Assembly: GCF_025989185.1 (NCBI RefSeq)
Contig: NZ_JAPDNT010000016.1
Location: forward strand, 24,602 to 88,601
Direction: 5' to 3'
DNA from: Limobrevibacterium gyesilva
GTDB taxonomy: Bacteria > Pseudomonadota > Alphaproteobacteria > Acetobacterales > Acetobacteraceae
DNA: 64,000 nucleotides
The first letter of the stretch is position 1. Each line of letters opens with the position of its first letter. The position numbers and the translations under genes were made by a program. The notes below the pieces were generated by a model, which saw nothing but the letters and a program-made list of their open reading frames with translations, did no database searches and was not told the DNA's origin. Below, piece after piece: positions 53,854 to 63,893 of the stretch.

Positions 53854-54305
53854 GGAAAGCCGGGTTCGACGACGTGGCCGAGGTCGCCCGGCTGTTCCGC
53901 GTGGTGCGGACAACCTGCCTGCCGTACCTGCCCGACCTGCACACGCCCGAGGAGGATCTGTGGTTCTTCCGCGAGCGTGTGTTCCGGGACTGCGCGGTCT
54001 GGGTGTCGGAGGCAAACGGCATCGACGGGTTCTGCGCCTTCCGCGCCGGCTGGGTCGACCATCTGTATGTCCACCCGGACCGGCACGCGCAGGGCCTCGG
54101 GTCGGCCCTGCTCGGCCAGGCCATGACCGCCCACAGGCAGCTGAAACTATGGGTGTTCCAGAAGAACCTGCGGGCGATCCGGTTCTACGAGGCGCACGGC
54201 TTCCGCCTGGTCCGCAAAACCGACGGGGAAGACAACGAGGAGCATGAGCCGGACGCGCTGTACGAATGGCGCCGCGGCCGCAGCCCCGCTGCCGGCGTCA
54301 GCTGA
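53850..54305 (+). CDS. GNAT-family acetyltransferase
   Basis: A 151-residue GNAT. VDHLYVHPDRHAQGLGSALLGQAM is motif A (Q-G-L-G-S) and LWVFQKNLRAIRFYEAHGFRLVRKTDG motif B, ending with DALYEWRR. GTG 53850 overlaps the CGNR stop (GTGA), so co-translation is likely; the acetyltransferase is probably part of the response controlled by that regulator. Substrate unknown. Its 3' end overlaps the convergent SDR gene by 8 bp. Confidence 0.87.
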   Translation: MRKAGFDDVAEVARLFRVVRTTCLPYLPDLHTPEEDLWFFRERVFRDCAVWVSEANGIDGFCAFRAGWVDHLYVHPDRHAQGLGSALLGQAMTAHRQLKLWVFQKNLRAIRFYEAHGFRLVRKTDGEDNEEHEPDALYEWRRGRSPAAGVS

Positions 54306-55068
54306 ACAGCAACTGGCCGCCATCGACCACGATGGTCTGGCCGGTGACCCAGCGTCCCGCCGGCGAGGCCAGGAACAGCACCACGTCGGCCACTTCCTCC
54401 GGCGTGCCCAGCCGGCCCGACGGGATGCTGGCGCGCACACGGTCGTAGACGGGCGAGCCCTCCAGGCGCCGCTTCTCCCAGGTGCCGCCGGGGAACTCGA
54501 TCGACCCGGGCGCCACGGCGTTCACGCGAATGCCGTCCTCGGCCAGCATCGCCGCCTGGGTGGTGGTGTAGTGGATCACCGCCGCCTTGAGCGCCCCGTA
54601 CGGCGCCGAGCGGGTGGACGGGCGCATGGCCGAGATCGACGACACCGAGACGATGCTGGGGCCGGAGCGGCCCTCGGCCAGCGCTGCCCGCATGTGCGGC
54701 AGGGCGGCGTGGCTCGCGTGCACCACGGCCATCATGTCCACGTCGAAGCTGGCGGCCCAGCCGGCCCGATCGTCGGTCATGCCGAAGCCCGAGGCGTTGT
54801 TGACCAGGATGTCGATGCCGCCGAGCGCCGCCGCGGCGGCCGCGATGTAGGCGGCGATCGCCGATGCGTCGGCAAGGTCGCAGGCGCCGGCATGGGCGGT
54901 GCGGCCGTGCGCCGCGATCTCGGCGCGGGTTGCGTCCAGCGATGCGGCGCCGCGGGCGCAGATCGACACGTCCGCGCCGGACGCGGCGAAGCCGAGCGCG
55001 ATGGAGCGGCCGATGCCGCGGCTGCCGCCGCACACGACAACGCGGCGGCCGGTGAAATCGAATGCCAT
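54298..55068 (-). CDS. Short-chain dehydrogenase/reductase
   Basis: A 256-residue SDR. RRVVVCGGSRGIGRSIALGFA is the NAD(P) motif, ILVNNASGFG, then IVSVSSISAMRPSTRSAPYGALKAAV (Ser, Tyr, Lys) and VNAVAPGSIEFPGGTW. Insertion and the PGSIEFPGG stretch are typical of the FabG-like group acting on hydroxy-acyl or cyclic substrates. ATG 55068. Neighbour is the DUF4239 gene upstream on the same strand (40 bp); the connection is not clear. Confidence 0.87.
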   Translation of the reverse strand: MAFDFTGRRVVVCGGSRGIGRSIALGFAASGADVSICARGAASLDATRAEIAAHGRTAHAGACDLADASAIAAYIAAAAAALGGIDILVNNASGFGMTDDRAGWAASFDVDMMAVVHASHAALPHMRAALAEGRSGPSIVSVSSISAMRPSTRSAPYGALKAAVIHYTTTQAAMLAEDGIRVNAVAPGSIEFPGGTWEKRRLEGSPVYDRVRASIPSGRLGTPEEVADVVLFLASPAGRWVTGQTIVVDGGQLLFS

Positions 55069-55108
55069 GTGCAGATCCTCGAATGGGCGGGCCGCGGCGG
55101 CCCGGACG

Positions 55109-55897
55109 TTATTCGCTCAGGGCGAACAACGCATTCTGCACGGGTTCGCTGGAGACGATAATCAGGCCCACATAGGGGTCGGCGAATTCGACCGTGAGGA
55201 ACACCTCGCTGCTGAGCGCGAGCGCGCACAGGAACAGCGCGCCCATGACCAGCGGCGAGCGCGGCGCCGACAGGCTCAGGCTGCCGAAGGTGAGCATCAG
55301 CCAGAGCACCAGGAAGCTGACCAGCCACGGCGACAACTGTGTGGCGTCGCGATCGCCGAGGTTCCAGCGTGCGCGCGCGATCTCATGCAGCTGGGCCATT
55401 GCCGCGACCTCGAGGTCGCGCATGCGCGCATCCGGGGACTCCAGATCGCCGATCGCCCTCTCGAGCTCGCCGAACAGCTTCGTCGCGTGGGTGTCCGCGG
55501 GCCCCAGCTTCGGGTGGGTCTGCGGCCAGACATCCTTCATGATGCGGGCGCTGTAGCGGAACAGCAGCGAACGCGCCGGGTCGGCCTCCGGGCCGAGCTG
55601 GCGCAGGGTCCGGTCCAGCGCGACGATCTGCGAAGAGAAATTCCTCACATCACGAGACGCGCTGTCGAAATGGGTCTTCAATTGGACGGTCAGCAGCGCC
55701 AGCATCAGCGCCGCCATCATGGCGACGATCCAGACGCTGCGGCGGATGGCCGTGGTTGCCCGCCGCGTCAGCAGCTTGGCCGGCAGCCGCGCATGCGCGA
55801 TCAGCCCGGCGACGGCCGAGCTGAACAGGCAAGCAAACACCGCCACCCCGGTCGTAGGGCCGTCCATCCACTCGAGCTCCGCAACAGATTGATACAT
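55109..55897 (-). CDS. DUF4239 (bestrophin-like) membrane protein, second copy
   Basis: A 262-residue protein with the same plan as the one at 24303: N-terminal helices (about 15-35, 53-75), a soluble middle with DVRNFSSQIVALDRTLRQLG, and a C-terminal helix pair (about 185-225) ending DPYVGLIIVSSEPVQNALFAL. The two share the RxFSSxIVxLxxTLRxxG and SSEPVxNAL patterns but are well diverged. ATG 55897. Membrane location is certain in outline; function unknown. Confidence 0.8.
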   Translation of the reverse strand: MYQSVAELEWMDGPTTGVAVFACLFSSAVAGLIAHARLPAKLLTRRATTAIRRSVWIVAMMAALMLALLTVQLKTHFDSASRDVRNFSSQIVALDRTLRQLGPEADPARSLLFRYSARIMKDVWPQTHPKLGPADTHATKLFGELERAIGDLESPDARMRDLEVAAMAQLHEIARARWNLGDRDATQLSPWLVSFLVLWLMLTFGSLSLSAPRSPLVMGALFLCALALSSEVFLTVEFADPYVGLIIVSSEPVQNALFALSE

Positions 55898-55924
55898 TAC
55901 ATTGTGCGGGATGGGACGGGTTGT

Positions 55925-56524
55925 CTAGTCCGTGAAAGCCGAAAGCACCTCATTCACCGTCGAAATGTGCGCAACCGGACGCAATGCCGCGATCGCGGTG
56001 TCATGCACGGCGCGGTCGAAGGCGGCGCAGCCATCCGCGAGCACGGTGGTCTCGTATTCGCGCACATGCGCGTCGCGCACCGTGCTGGCGACGCCGCCAT
56101 TGGTCACGATGCCGGAGACCAGCAACCGGCGGACGCCGGCGCGGGCCAGGACCCATTCCAGGCGGCTCATGTAGAAGGCGGAGAAATTGACCTTTTCGAC
56201 GGCGAGATCGGCCGGCGCCAGTTCGTCCACCAGCGCATGGCCCCAGGATCCCGGCAGGAAGTCGCCTTGCTTCAGGAACGGGCGCAGCCGCTTGAGGTGC
56301 GGCGAGATGAACGGCTCGCCACCGCGGCCGGGCACCAGGGTGAAATGGGTGGACACGATCCAGCCGCCGGCCCGGCGCACCCGCTCGACCAGCGGCCGCA
56401 GGCGCGGCACCACCGCGGCGATGTCCGGGTTGCCCAGCCCGGCGCGGCCATAGGCGCCCTCGGGATGCAGGAAATCGTTCTGCAGGTCGCACAGCAGCAG
56501 GGCGGTGCCAGGCCATTCGCTCAT
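55925..56524 (-). CDS. Isochorismatase-fold hydrolase lacking the catalytic cysteine
   Basis: A 199-residue isochorismatase-like (cysteine hydrolase fold) protein. Asp13 in LLCDLQNDFLHPEGAYG and Lys111 in AVEKVNFSAF are present, but the consensus T-N-x-C-V is VTNGGV, so the nucleophilic Cys is Gly144. True isochorismatases such as PhzD and EntB also lack this Cys, while nicotinamidases and carbamoylsarcosine amidases need it. ATG 56524 overlaps the HyuA stop (56521-56524), placing it last in the lyase-HyuB-HyuA run. Reaction is thus likely an enol-ether or ring-hydrolysis type, or none. Confidence 0.85.
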   Translation of the reverse strand: MSEWPGTALLLCDLQNDFLHPEGAYGRAGLGNPDIAAVVPRLRPLVERVRRAGGWIVSTHFTLVPGRGGEPFISPHLKRLRPFLKQGDFLPGSWGHALVDELAPADLAVEKVNFSAFYMSRLEWVLARAGVRRLLVSGIVTNGGVASTVRDAHVREYETTVLADGCAAFDRAVHDTAIAALRPVAHISTVNEVLSAFTD

Positions 56525-58575
56525 CGGCTCGCCTCCAGGATCAGGTTGCCGAACCGGTCGACGCGGCCGGACAGGCCGGGCTCGATCAGGATCGTGGTGT
56601 CCGGCTGCTCCAGCACGGCGGGGCCGGCGATCACGGCGCCTACCGGCAGGCCGAGCCGGCCGAACACCGGCGTGTCGGTCCAGCCGTCGAACCAGACCCG
56701 GCGCCGGCCGCGGCGGGCCGATTCGATGCTGGCGTCGGCGGTGGGCGCCATGGACAGCAGGTCGATCTTCGGCCGCACGCCGGTCACCGCGCTGCGCAGG
56801 TTCAGCACCCGCATTGGCACGCCGGGCAGCAGCCGGCCATAGCTGCCGGAATAGGCGGCCTCGAACGCCGCCGCGATCCGCGCCTGCGACAGTTCGCCGC
56901 TGCCGTCGGGTTCGAGCGGCAGGGGCACGGCCACGGTGTGGGTCTGGCCGGCATAGTTCATGTCCAGAGCGTGCGCCACCCGCCGGGCGGTGAATGCCAT
57001 GCCGGCGCGGTTCAGCAAGGCCGCCAGGGACGAAGCCGCCGCATCCATTTCGGCGCGCAAGGCAGCCGGGTCGAGCTCCGCCAGCATGCGGTTCAGCGTG
57101 CGCACGCGGTCGTGGCGCATGTCGGCGATGACGCAGCCCAGCGCCGAGGTCACGCCGGGGAAGCGCGGCACCAGGGCGCGGGCCAGGCCGACATCGCGGA
57201 TCAGCGCGCCCGCGTGCAGAGCGCCGCCGCCGCCGAACGGCATCAGGGTGAATTTCTTCGGGTCATGGCCGCGCTCGATCGACACCAGGCGCAGGGCGCC
57301 GGCCATGCGCGCATTGGCGACCCGCAGGATCGCCTCGGCCGCGGCGACGACGTCGAGCCTGAGCGGGGCGCCGACATCGCGGGCGATCACCCGCGCCGCC
57401 GCCGCGGCATCGAGCCGGGCGAACTTGCCGCCGATCGGGCGCTCGGCATTGATCCGGCCCAGTACCACGTTGGCATCGGTCACGGTCGGGCGGTCGCCGC
57501 CGGCGCCGTAGCACACCGGGCCGGGGATGGAGCCGGCGCTCTGCGGCCCCACCTGCAGCAGTCCGGCGGCATCGACACGCGCGATCGAACCACCGCCAGC
57601 GCCGATGGTGGTGATCTCGATCATCGGCGTGCGCACGACGAGGCCGAAATCGAGGGTGGATTGCGCCGCCAGCGCCGGCACGCCGCCGGCCACCAGCGAG
57701 ACGTCGAAGCTGGTGCCGCCGATGTCGCCCGTGATGACGTCGGGGAACCCCGCTTCGGTGGCGATATGGGCGGCCGCGATCACGCCGGCGGCGGGGCCGG
57801 ACAGGGCGGTGCGCACGGGCAGGCGCGCGGCGGTCTCCACGCTCATCACGCCGCCGTTGGACTGCACGATCAGGAACGCGCCGCCGAAGCCGCCCTGGCG
57901 CAGTGTGGCGTCCAGGGCGGCGATGTAGCCGCCGACCACCGGCTGCAGCACGGCGTTCAGCGCGGCGGTGCTGGTACGCTCGAACTCGCGGATCTCCGGC
58001 AGGATGTCCGACGAGATGGCGATATGCGCGTTCGGCCATATCGTGCGCACCGCCTCCAGGGCGGCGCGCTCGTTGGCGGGGTTGGCGTAGCTGTGCAGGA
58101 AGACGATGCACAGCGCCTCGGCGCCCGCATCCAGCAGGCGCTGCGCCGCCGCCCGCACCTCGGCGGGATCGACCGCGGTCAGGATGCTGCCATCGGCGAG
58201 CGTGCGCTCGGCGACTTCCACGCGCATGTCGCGTTCGATCACCGGGACGAAAGTGCCGGTGAGGCCCCAGGTCTGGCGGCGGTCGCGGCGGCGCATTTCC
58301 AGCACGTCGCGGAAGCCTGCGGTGGTGATGAGCCCGGCGCGGGCGCCCTTGCGCTCCAGCAGCGCGTTGGTGCCGACGGTGGTGCCGTGGACGATGGCGG
58401 AGATGTCCGCCAGCGGTGCCAGGCCGGTGATGCCCTCGGCGAATCCGTCGGCCTCGCGGCCGCGGGTGCTCGGCACCTTGCCGACGCGGGCGGTGCCGGT
58501 TGCCGCGTCGAACAGGAACAGATCGGTGAAGGTGCCGCCGACATCGACGCCGACGACGTTCTCGCCCCGGCTCAT
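56521..58575 (-). CDS. hyuA: Hydantoinase/oxoprolinase family protein, subunit A
   Basis: A 684-residue HyuA-type subunit. The actin-like ATPase domain starts VVGVDVGGTFTDLFLFDAATG; middle motifs IVHGTTVGTNALLERKGA and ITGDIGGTSFDVSLVAGG (second phosphate loop), GGGSIARVDAAG; C-terminal part to SRVDRFGNLILEA. HyuA/HyuB pairs use ATP to open or carboxylate cyclic amides (N-methylhydantoin, 5-oxoproline) or ketones such as acetone. ATG 58575 overlaps the HyuB stop (58572-58575). Substrate is not readable from sequence. Confidence 0.9.
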   Translation of the reverse strand: MSRGENVVGVDVGGTFTDLFLFDAATGTARVGKVPSTRGREADGFAEGITGLAPLADISAIVHGTTVGTNALLERKGARAGLITTAGFRDVLEMRRRDRRQTWGLTGTFVPVIERDMRVEVAERTLADGSILTAVDPAEVRAAAQRLLDAGAEALCIVFLHSYANPANERAALEAVRTIWPNAHIAISSDILPEIREFERTSTAALNAVLQPVVGGYIAALDATLRQGGFGGAFLIVQSNGGVMSVETAARLPVRTALSGPAAGVIAAAHIATEAGFPDVITGDIGGTSFDVSLVAGGVPALAAQSTLDFGLVVRTPMIEITTIGAGGGSIARVDAAGLLQVGPQSAGSIPGPVCYGAGGDRPTVTDANVVLGRINAERPIGGKFARLDAAAAARVIARDVGAPLRLDVVAAAEAILRVANARMAGALRLVSIERGHDPKKFTLMPFGGGGALHAGALIRDVGLARALVPRFPGVTSALGCVIADMRHDRVRTLNRMLAELDPAALRAEMDAAASSLAALLNRAGMAFTARRVAHALDMNYAGQTHTVAVPLPLEPDGSGELSQARIAAAFEAAYSGSYGRLLPGVPMRVLNLRSAVTGVRPKIDLLSMAPTADASIESARRGRRRVWFDGWTDTPVFGRLGLPVGAVIAGPAVLEQPDTTILIEPGLSGRVDRFGNLILEASR

Positions 58576-60206
58576 GGCACGTATCCCAGGCGCTTGTCGC
58601 GTGCCACCGCGGCGGGGTCGCGCCCGGCCGGGTCGCCCCAGCCGCCGCCGCCCGGGCTCTCCAGGCGGATATGCTGGCCCCGCTTCAGCCGCACGCCGAC
58701 GACCTTGGAGGCGAGCGGCGGCGTGTGCCAGCCGTCGTCCTGCTCGAACGACACCACGTTGGGGGCGCCGCTGCCGCCGCCCAGCACGCCGCGCGGGGCG
58801 AAGCGGGCGCGCTCGGCAAACACGAAGGCCTCGGCGCTGCTGTCGCGCAGCTCGATCTCATAGATCGCGCCCATGCCGCCGCGATGCGTGCCGGCGCCGC
58901 CGGAGCCCGGGCGCAGCGCCCACTGGGTGAAGCGGATCGGATAGGCCGCCTCCATGATCTCGACCGGCGGGATGATGGCGGTCGCGATCGGCGGGTTGCC
59001 GTGGCTGAGGCCGTCGCCTTCGGGATTGCCGCCATGGCCGCCGCCGAAGAACGAGAACATCACCCAGCGCTGCCCGTCCGGGCGCAGGCCGGCGATCGAC
59101 AGCGCGTTGATGGTGCCGTAGGCGTTGCCGTAGGCGTGGTCGGGCCGGATGCGCGCGAAGGCGCAGAACAGCACGTCGATGATGCGCAGGATTGTCTCGG
59201 TGTAGCCGCCCACCGGCTTCGGTCGCTGCGCATCCAGCAGCGCGTTGGGCGGCAGCACGATGTCGATCGGGTCGAGCACGCCGGAATTGGCGGCGACCTC
59301 GGGGAACAGGTGCTTCAGCGCCACGTAGACGCTGGCGACGGTGGTGGCGCGGCTGATGTTCACCGGGCCCGCGCAGGCATCGGCTGAGCCGGTGAAATCG
59401 AGCTTCAGCCGGTCGCCCGACACGGTCACGGCGCAGGCGATGCGCAGCGGCACGTCGGTGCGGCCATCGTTGTCGAGGAAATCCTCCTCGTGCCAGGTGC
59501 CGTCGGGCAGGGCGGCGATCTCGGCGCGGATCTGTGCTGCCGCGCGCGCGGTGAGTTCGCCGAGTGCTGCCGCCACCATCTCCGTGCCGTACTCGTCGAG
59601 CAGTGCCGCCACCCGCGCGGCCCCGAGGTCGAGGGCGGAGAGATGCGCGTTGAGGTCGCCATAGGCGCTCATCGGCATGCGCGAGGCGGCCAGCAGGATG
59701 TCGAGGATGTCCTGGTTCAGCCGTCCCGCGGTGATCAGCCGCACCGGCGGGATCAGCACGCCTTCCTGGAAATACTCGGTGGCCGCGGGGTTGTAGTTGC
59801 CGGGCACGGCGCCGCCCACATCGTGCCAGTGGCCGACGCTGGCCAGCCAGCAGAACAGCCTGCCGTCGCGGAAGCACGGGCGCACCAGGCGCAGGTCCGA
59901 CAGATGCGTGCCGCCGAGATAGGGGTCGTTGAAGATGAACACGTCGCCCTCGGCGGGCGCGTTGTCGCCGGTGAACTTGTCGATCACCGCGCGCACGCCG
60001 AACGCCATCACGCCGACGAAGATCGGCAGGCCGGACTTGCCCTGGATCAGCGTGGCGCCGGTGGCGGCGTCGTAGATGCCGTGGCAGGCGTCGTGCGCCT
60101 CGGCGATGGTGGGGTTGAAGGCGGCCCGGAACAGGGTCGCGTCCATTTCGTCGGCGATCTGCTCCAGCCGGCCCTTGAGGACCGCGAGCGTGACGGGGTC
60201 GAGCAT
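58572..60206 (-). CDS. hyuB: Hydantoinase B/oxoprolinase family protein, subunit B
   Basis: A 544-residue HyuB subunit. [40 protein letters not shown] is the N-terminal family start, [21 protein letters not shown] and [12 protein letters not shown] follow, then [14 protein letters not shown] [17 protein letters not shown] and the C-terminal [27 protein letters not shown] 60206 overlaps the lyase stop by one base. Works with HyuA just downstream. Length is usual. Confidence 0.92.
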   Translation of the reverse strand: MLDPVTLAVLKGRLEQIADEMDATLFRAAFNPTIAEAHDACHGIYDAATGATLIQGKSGLPIFVGVMAFGVRAVIDKFTGDNAPAEGDVFIFNDPYLGGTHLSDLRLVRPCFRDGRLFCWLASVGHWHDVGGAVPGNYNPAATEYFQEGVLIPPVRLITAGRLNQDILDILLAASRMPMSAYGDLNAHLSALDLGAARVAALLDEYGTEMVAAALGELTARAAAQIRAEIAALPDGTWHEEDFLDNDGRTDVPLRIACAVTVSGDRLKLDFTGSADACAGPVNISRATTVASVYVALKHLFPEVAANSGVLDPIDIVLPPNALLDAQRPKPVGGYTETILRIIDVLFCAFARIRPDHAYGNAYGTINALSIAGLRPDGQRWVMFSFFGGGHGGNPEGDGLSHGNPPIATAIIPPVEIMEAAYPIRFTQWALRPGSGGAGTHRGGMGAIYEIELRDSSAEAFVFAERARFAPRGVLGGGSGAPNVVSFEQDDGWHTPPLASKVVGVRLKRGQHIRLESPGGGGWGDPAGRDPAAVARDKRLGYVP

Positions 60207-61081
60207 CAGGGCTTCGCTTCCGTTTTCACGTCGTCGTAGGCGCGGGCGGCATGCAGGATCGCGTCGGTGCCGAGCATGGCGTTCAGGCCCTTGAAGTCGA
60301 ACATGCGGTTGCGGAACGGCGCCGTGGTGCCGTGCGCCTTCAGCGAGGCGAAATATTCCTGCGCCGCCCACGCGAGGGCGCGCACCAGCCCGCCAGGGAA
60401 GATCACGATGCGGTAGCCCAGGGCGCCGAGTTCCGCGACCGAGGCGAGCGGCGTCTTGCCGCCTTCCACCATGTTGGCCAGCAGCGGCACGCGGGCGGCG
60501 AAGCGGGCGGTGATCGCCTGCAGCTGCGATCGGTCCTCCGGCGCCTCCACGAACAGGATGTCGGCGCCGGCTTGCAGGTACAGCTCGGCGCGGTCCAGCG
60601 CGGCGCCGAGACCCTCGACGGCGATGGCGTCGGTGCGGGCCATGATCAGCGCGGTGTCGCGCGCATCGACGGCGGCGCGGATCTTGCCGGCCATCTCGCC
60701 GGCGGGGATCAGCGTCTTGTCGCGCAGATGGCCGCAGCGCTTGGGGAAGGTCTGGTCCTCGAGCTGGATCACGCTGGCGCCGGCGCGCTCGAACACGCGC
60801 ACGGTGCGCTGGACGTTCATGGCGTTGCCGAAGCCGGTGTCGGCATCGACGATCACCGGCAGCGCCACCCGCTCGCGGATGCGCGCCAGCACGTCGGCCA
60901 CCTCGGTCATCGACACCAGGCCGATATCGGGCCGGCCCAGCCTTGTGTAGGCGATGGAGGCGCCGGACAGATAGGCTGCCTCGAAGCCGGCTTCCTCGGC
61001 CATCGCCGCCGACAGCGCGTCGTACACGCCGGGGGCGAGCAGGGGGGTGGCCTCGGAAAGCCTGTTCTTGAGCGCGTGCAT
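60206..61081 (-). CDS. Isocitrate lyase/PEP mutase-superfamily lyase
   Basis: A 291-residue PEP-mutase-type barrel. [40 protein letters not shown] (Mg-binding Asp), [17 protein letters not shown] with the catalytic KRCGH (Lys114-His118) and [23 protein letters not shown]. The KRCGH Cys is that of isocitrate/methylisocitrate/2,3-dimethylmalate lyases, not of PEP mutase. It cleaves a hydroxy-dicarboxylate. Divergent from a LeuC/LeuD-type dehydratase pair and first in the run with HyuB, HyuA. 2,3-dimethylmalate lyase is the best functional guess given that neighbour. Confidence 0.85.
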   Translation of the reverse strand: MHALKNRLSEATPLLAPGVYDALSAAMAEEAGFEAAYLSGASIAYTRLGRPDIGLVSMTEVADVLARIRERVALPVIVDADTGFGNAMNVQRTVRVFERAGASVIQLEDQTFPKRCGHLRDKTLIPAGEMAGKIRAAVDARDTALIMARTDAIAVEGLGAALDRAELYLQAGADILFVEAPEDRSQLQAITARFAARVPLLANMVEGGKTPLASVAELGALGYRIVIFPGGLVRALAWAAQEYFASLKAHGTTAPFRNRMFDFKGLNAMLGTDAILHAARAYDDVKTEAKP

Positions 61082-61153
61082 GGCATCCCCCGTCCAGTTG
61101 TCCTATGTTTAAGACATCCGGCGCCGGAAGATGTCAACGAGGGGGGAAAGCGG

Positions 61154-62554
61154 GTGAGCGACGCGCGTACGTTGTTCGACAAGGTCTGGAATGCCCGTGT
61201 GGTCGTGGCGCGCGAGGATGGCGCCTGCCTGCTGTGGATCGACCGGCACCTGGTCCATGAAGGCAGTTTCCACGGCTTCGGCATGCTGGACCATTCCGGC
61301 CGCCGCGTGCGCCGCCCGGACCTGACCTTTGCCATCGCCGACCATTACGTGCCCAGCCATTCCCGCGCCCTGCCGATCGCCGACCCCGAGGCCGCGGGCC
61401 TGGTCGCCACCCTGCGGGAGAATGCCCGGCGGCACGGCATCGCCCTGTTCGGCCTCGATGACCCGCGCCAGGGCATCGTGCACGTGACCGGGCCGGAACA
61501 GGGGTTGACCCTGCCGGGACTCACGCTGGTCTGCGGCGACAGCCACACCTCCACCCACGGCGCGTTCGGCGCGCTGGCCTTCGGCATCGGCGCGTCCGAG
61601 GTCGCGCATGTCCTGGCCACCCAGACACTGTGGCAGCGCCGGCCGAAGACGCTGCGCGTCGGCATCGAGGGCACGCCGCATCCGCATGTGGCGGCGAAGG
61701 ACCTGATCCTGGCGGTGATCGCGCGCATCGGGGCGGCGGGCGCGGTGGGGCACGTGATCGAGTATGCCGGCCCGGCGATCCGCGCGATGGGGATGGAGGC
61801 GCGGATGACCATCTGCAACATGTCCATCGAGGCCGGGGGCCGTGCCGGCATGGTGGCACCCGACGACACCACCTTCGCCTGGCTGGCGGGGCGGCCCTGT
61901 GCGCCCAAGGGCGCCGGCTGGGACGCCGCCCTGGCCGCCTGGAAGGCGCTGCCGAGCGACGCCGGGGCACGTTTCGACCGCGAAGTGACGTTGGATGCTG
62001 CGGCCATCGCGCCCACGGTGACCTGGGGCACCAGCCCGGAGACGGCCTTGCCAGTGACCGCGCGCGTGCCGGATCCGGATGCTGCGGAAGATGTGGCGCG
62101 CCGCCGGCAGATCGCCGAGCAGCTCGCCTATATGGGGCTCGCCGCCGGGGCGCCGCTGGAAGGCACGCCGATCGACCGCGTGTTCATCGGCAGTTGCACC
62201 AATGGCCGCCTGCCGGACCTGCGTGCCGCCGCCGCGGTGCTGAAGGGGCGGCGCGCGCGCGTGCCCGGACTGGTCGTGCCCGGCTCCGTCGCGGTCAAGC
62301 GCGCGGCCGAGGCGGAGGGGCTGGACCGGATCTTCACCGCGGCCGGGCTGGTCTGGGGTGAGCCGGGCTGCTCGATGTGCGTGGGCATGAACGGCGACCT
62401 GGTGCCGCCCGGCCAGCGCTGTGCGGCCACGTCGAACCGGAATTTCGTGGGCCGCCAGGGCCCTGGCGCGCGCACCCACCTGATGTCGCCGGCCATGGCG
62501 GCCGCCGCGGCGGTGGCCGGCGCCATCGCCGATGTGCGAAAGATCGTCGCATGA
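61154..62554 (+). CDS. Aconitase-family dehydratase large subunit, LeuC-like
   Basis: A 466-residue [4Fe-4S] hydro-lyase large subunit. [17 protein letters not shown] [95 protein letters not shown], and the cluster Cys348 ([13 protein letters not shown]), Cys406 and Cys409 ([10 protein letters not shown]). GTG 61154 after GGGGGGAAAG. It overlaps LeuD-like small subunit by 4 bp. The true leuC of leucine synthesis is usually elsewhere; beside a PEP-mutase-family lyase, a 2,3-dimethylmalate or similar dehydratase is likely. Confidence 0.88.
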   Translation: MSDARTLFDKVWNARVVVAREDGACLLWIDRHLVHEGSFHGFGMLDHSGRRVRRPDLTFAIADHYVPSHSRALPIADPEAAGLVATLRENARRHGIALFGLDDPRQGIVHVTGPEQGLTLPGLTLVCGDSHTSTHGAFGALAFGIGASEVAHVLATQTLWQRRPKTLRVGIEGTPHPHVAAKDLILAVIARIGAAGAVGHVIEYAGPAIRAMGMEARMTICNMSIEAGGRAGMVAPDDTTFAWLAGRPCAPKGAGWDAALAAWKALPSDAGARFDREVTLDAAAIAPTVTWGTSPETALPVTARVPDPDAAEDVARRRQIAEQLAYMGLAAGAPLEGTPIDRVFIGSCTNGRLPDLRAAAAVLKGRRARVPGLVVPGSVAVKRAAEAEGLDRIFTAAGLVWGEPGCSMCVGMNGDLVPPGQRCAATSNRNFVGRQGPGARTHLMSPAMAAAAAVAGAIADVRKIVA

Positions 62555-63126
62555 CCCCGTTCACCGTCCTCGCCGGCCGCGCCACCGTGCTCGACCGCGC
62601 CAATGTCGACACCGACCAGATCATCCCCGCGCGCTTCCTGCGCAAGCCGCGCAGCGCCGGCTACCAGAACTTCCTGTTCCACGACGTGCTGCTGCAGGAG
62701 CCGGACTTCCCGGTCCGCGCCGGCACCGCGGCGGTCCTGGTGGCCGGGGCGAATTTCGGCTGCGGGTCCTCGCGCGAGGGGGCGGTGTATGCGCTGGTGG
62801 ATGGCGGCATCCGCTGCGTGATCGCGCCCAGCTTCGGCGACATCTTCGCCGGCAATGCCGCGAAGAACGGCCTGCTGACGGTGGTACTTGCTGACGCGGC
62901 GGCGCTGCTCGGCGGCGCGGACAGGCTGACCGTCGACCTGCCGGCGCAGGCCATCATCTGCCCGGACGGGCGCCGGTTCGCCTTCGACATCGATGCGTTC
63001 CGCAAGCGCTGCCTGATCGAGGGCCTGGACGATATCGGCCTGACCCTGCAGCACGAGGCCGCGCTGGCGGCATTCGAACGCGGCCTGCCGTCCTGGGCGT
63101 TGCTCGCGGGATCGCCCGCCCCGTGA
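62551..63126 (+). CDS. Aconitase-family dehydratase small subunit, LeuD-like
   Basis: A 191-residue swivel-domain subunit. [67 protein letters not shown] is the LeuD signature with GCGSSRE. ATG 62551 is in 4-bp overlap with the large subunit (ATGA), and the stop overlaps the GntR gene. Works as heterodimer with the large subunit. Specificity follows from the region [10 protein letters not shown], which in LeuD decides the side chain; not resolved here. Confidence 0.9.
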   Translation: MTPFTVLAGRATVLDRANVDTDQIIPARFLRKPRSAGYQNFLFHDVLLQEPDFPVRAGTAAVLVAGANFGCGSSREGAVYALVDGGIRCVIAPSFGDIFAGNAAKNGLLTVVLADAAALLGGADRLTVDLPAQAIICPDGRRFAFDIDAFRKRCLIEGLDDIGLTLQHEAALAAFERGLPSWALLAGSPAP

Positions 63127-63884
63127 ACGCGGCCGATCTGCCGCTGCCGCTGTACCACCGCGTCTACCTGGTGCTGCGCCAGCTGGTGGTCGAAGGCAAG
63201 TTCCCGCCGGAAGCGCCGATGCCCGGCGAGCACGAGCTGGCCGCCGAGCATGGCGTGTCGCGCATCACCGTCCGCCGCGCGCTGCAGATGCTGGAGCGCG
63301 ACGGGCTGGTGTCGCGGCGCCGCGGCGCCGGCACCTATGCCCGCCCGCCCGCGGCGCCGGAGCCGGTGCGCGACAATCTGCGCGGCCTGATCGAGAACCT
63401 TCTGGCCATGGGCCTGCGCACGAAGGTGCGGCTGATCGAGTTCGACTATGTTCCGGCAACGCCCGACATCGCCGCCGTTCTCGGCGTTCCCACGGGCGAG
63501 GTCGTGCAACGCTCGGTGCGCGTGCGCAGCGCCCGCGGCACGCCGTTCAGCCACCTGACCGCCTGCATCCCCGAGGATGTCGGCCGCGGCTTCCGCCGCG
63601 AGGACCTGGCGGAGAAGCCGCTGCTGGCGCTGCTGGAGGCGTCCGGCCAGAAGATCGCCCGCGCCGAGCAGACCATCTCCGCCAAGCTCGCCGACGCCAC
63701 GGTGGCGCCGCTGCTGGCGGTGGATGTCGGCGCCGCCTTGCTGTGGGTGCGCCGCCAGGTGTGCGACCCGGCCGGCCGGGTGATCGAGGCGCTGGAGGCG
63801 CTGTACCGGCCGGACATGTACGCCTACCAGATCGGCTTGGTGCGCGACGGCGCGATGTGGAGCCCCGAGCGGGCGGAGGCGTAA
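63123..63884 (+). CDS. GntR-family transcriptional regulator with UTRA domain (HutC type)
   Basis: A 253-residue regulator. The GntR winged helix (about 10-75): LYHRVYLVLRQLVVEGKFPPEAPMPGEHELAAEHGVSRITVRRALQMLERDGLVSRRRGAGTYARPP, in the order expected. The UTRA ligand domain (about 90-245) has ERSVRVRSARGTPFSHLT-like QRSVRVRSARGTPFSH and YRPDMYAYQIGLVRDG. GTG 63123 overlaps the LeuD-like stop. Most likely controls the divergent lyase/Hyu run and its own dehydratase operon in response to the pathway substrate. Confidence 0.9.
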   Translation: MNAADLPLPLYHRVYLVLRQLVVEGKFPPEAPMPGEHELAAEHGVSRITVRRALQMLERDGLVSRRRGAGTYARPPAAPEPVRDNLRGLIENLLAMGLRTKVRLIEFDYVPATPDIAAVLGVPTGEVVQRSVRVRSARGTPFSHLTACIPEDVGRGFRREDLAEKPLLALLEASGQKIARAEQTISAKLADATVAPLLAVDVGAALLWVRRQVCDPAGRVIEALEALYRPDMYAYQIGLVRDGAMWSPERAEA

Positions 63885-63893
63885 CGAGATCGT

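Noticed and set aside
55925..56524. Nicotinamidase or N-carbamoylsarcosine amidase
   Set aside because: The required catalytic Cys is replaced by Gly144.
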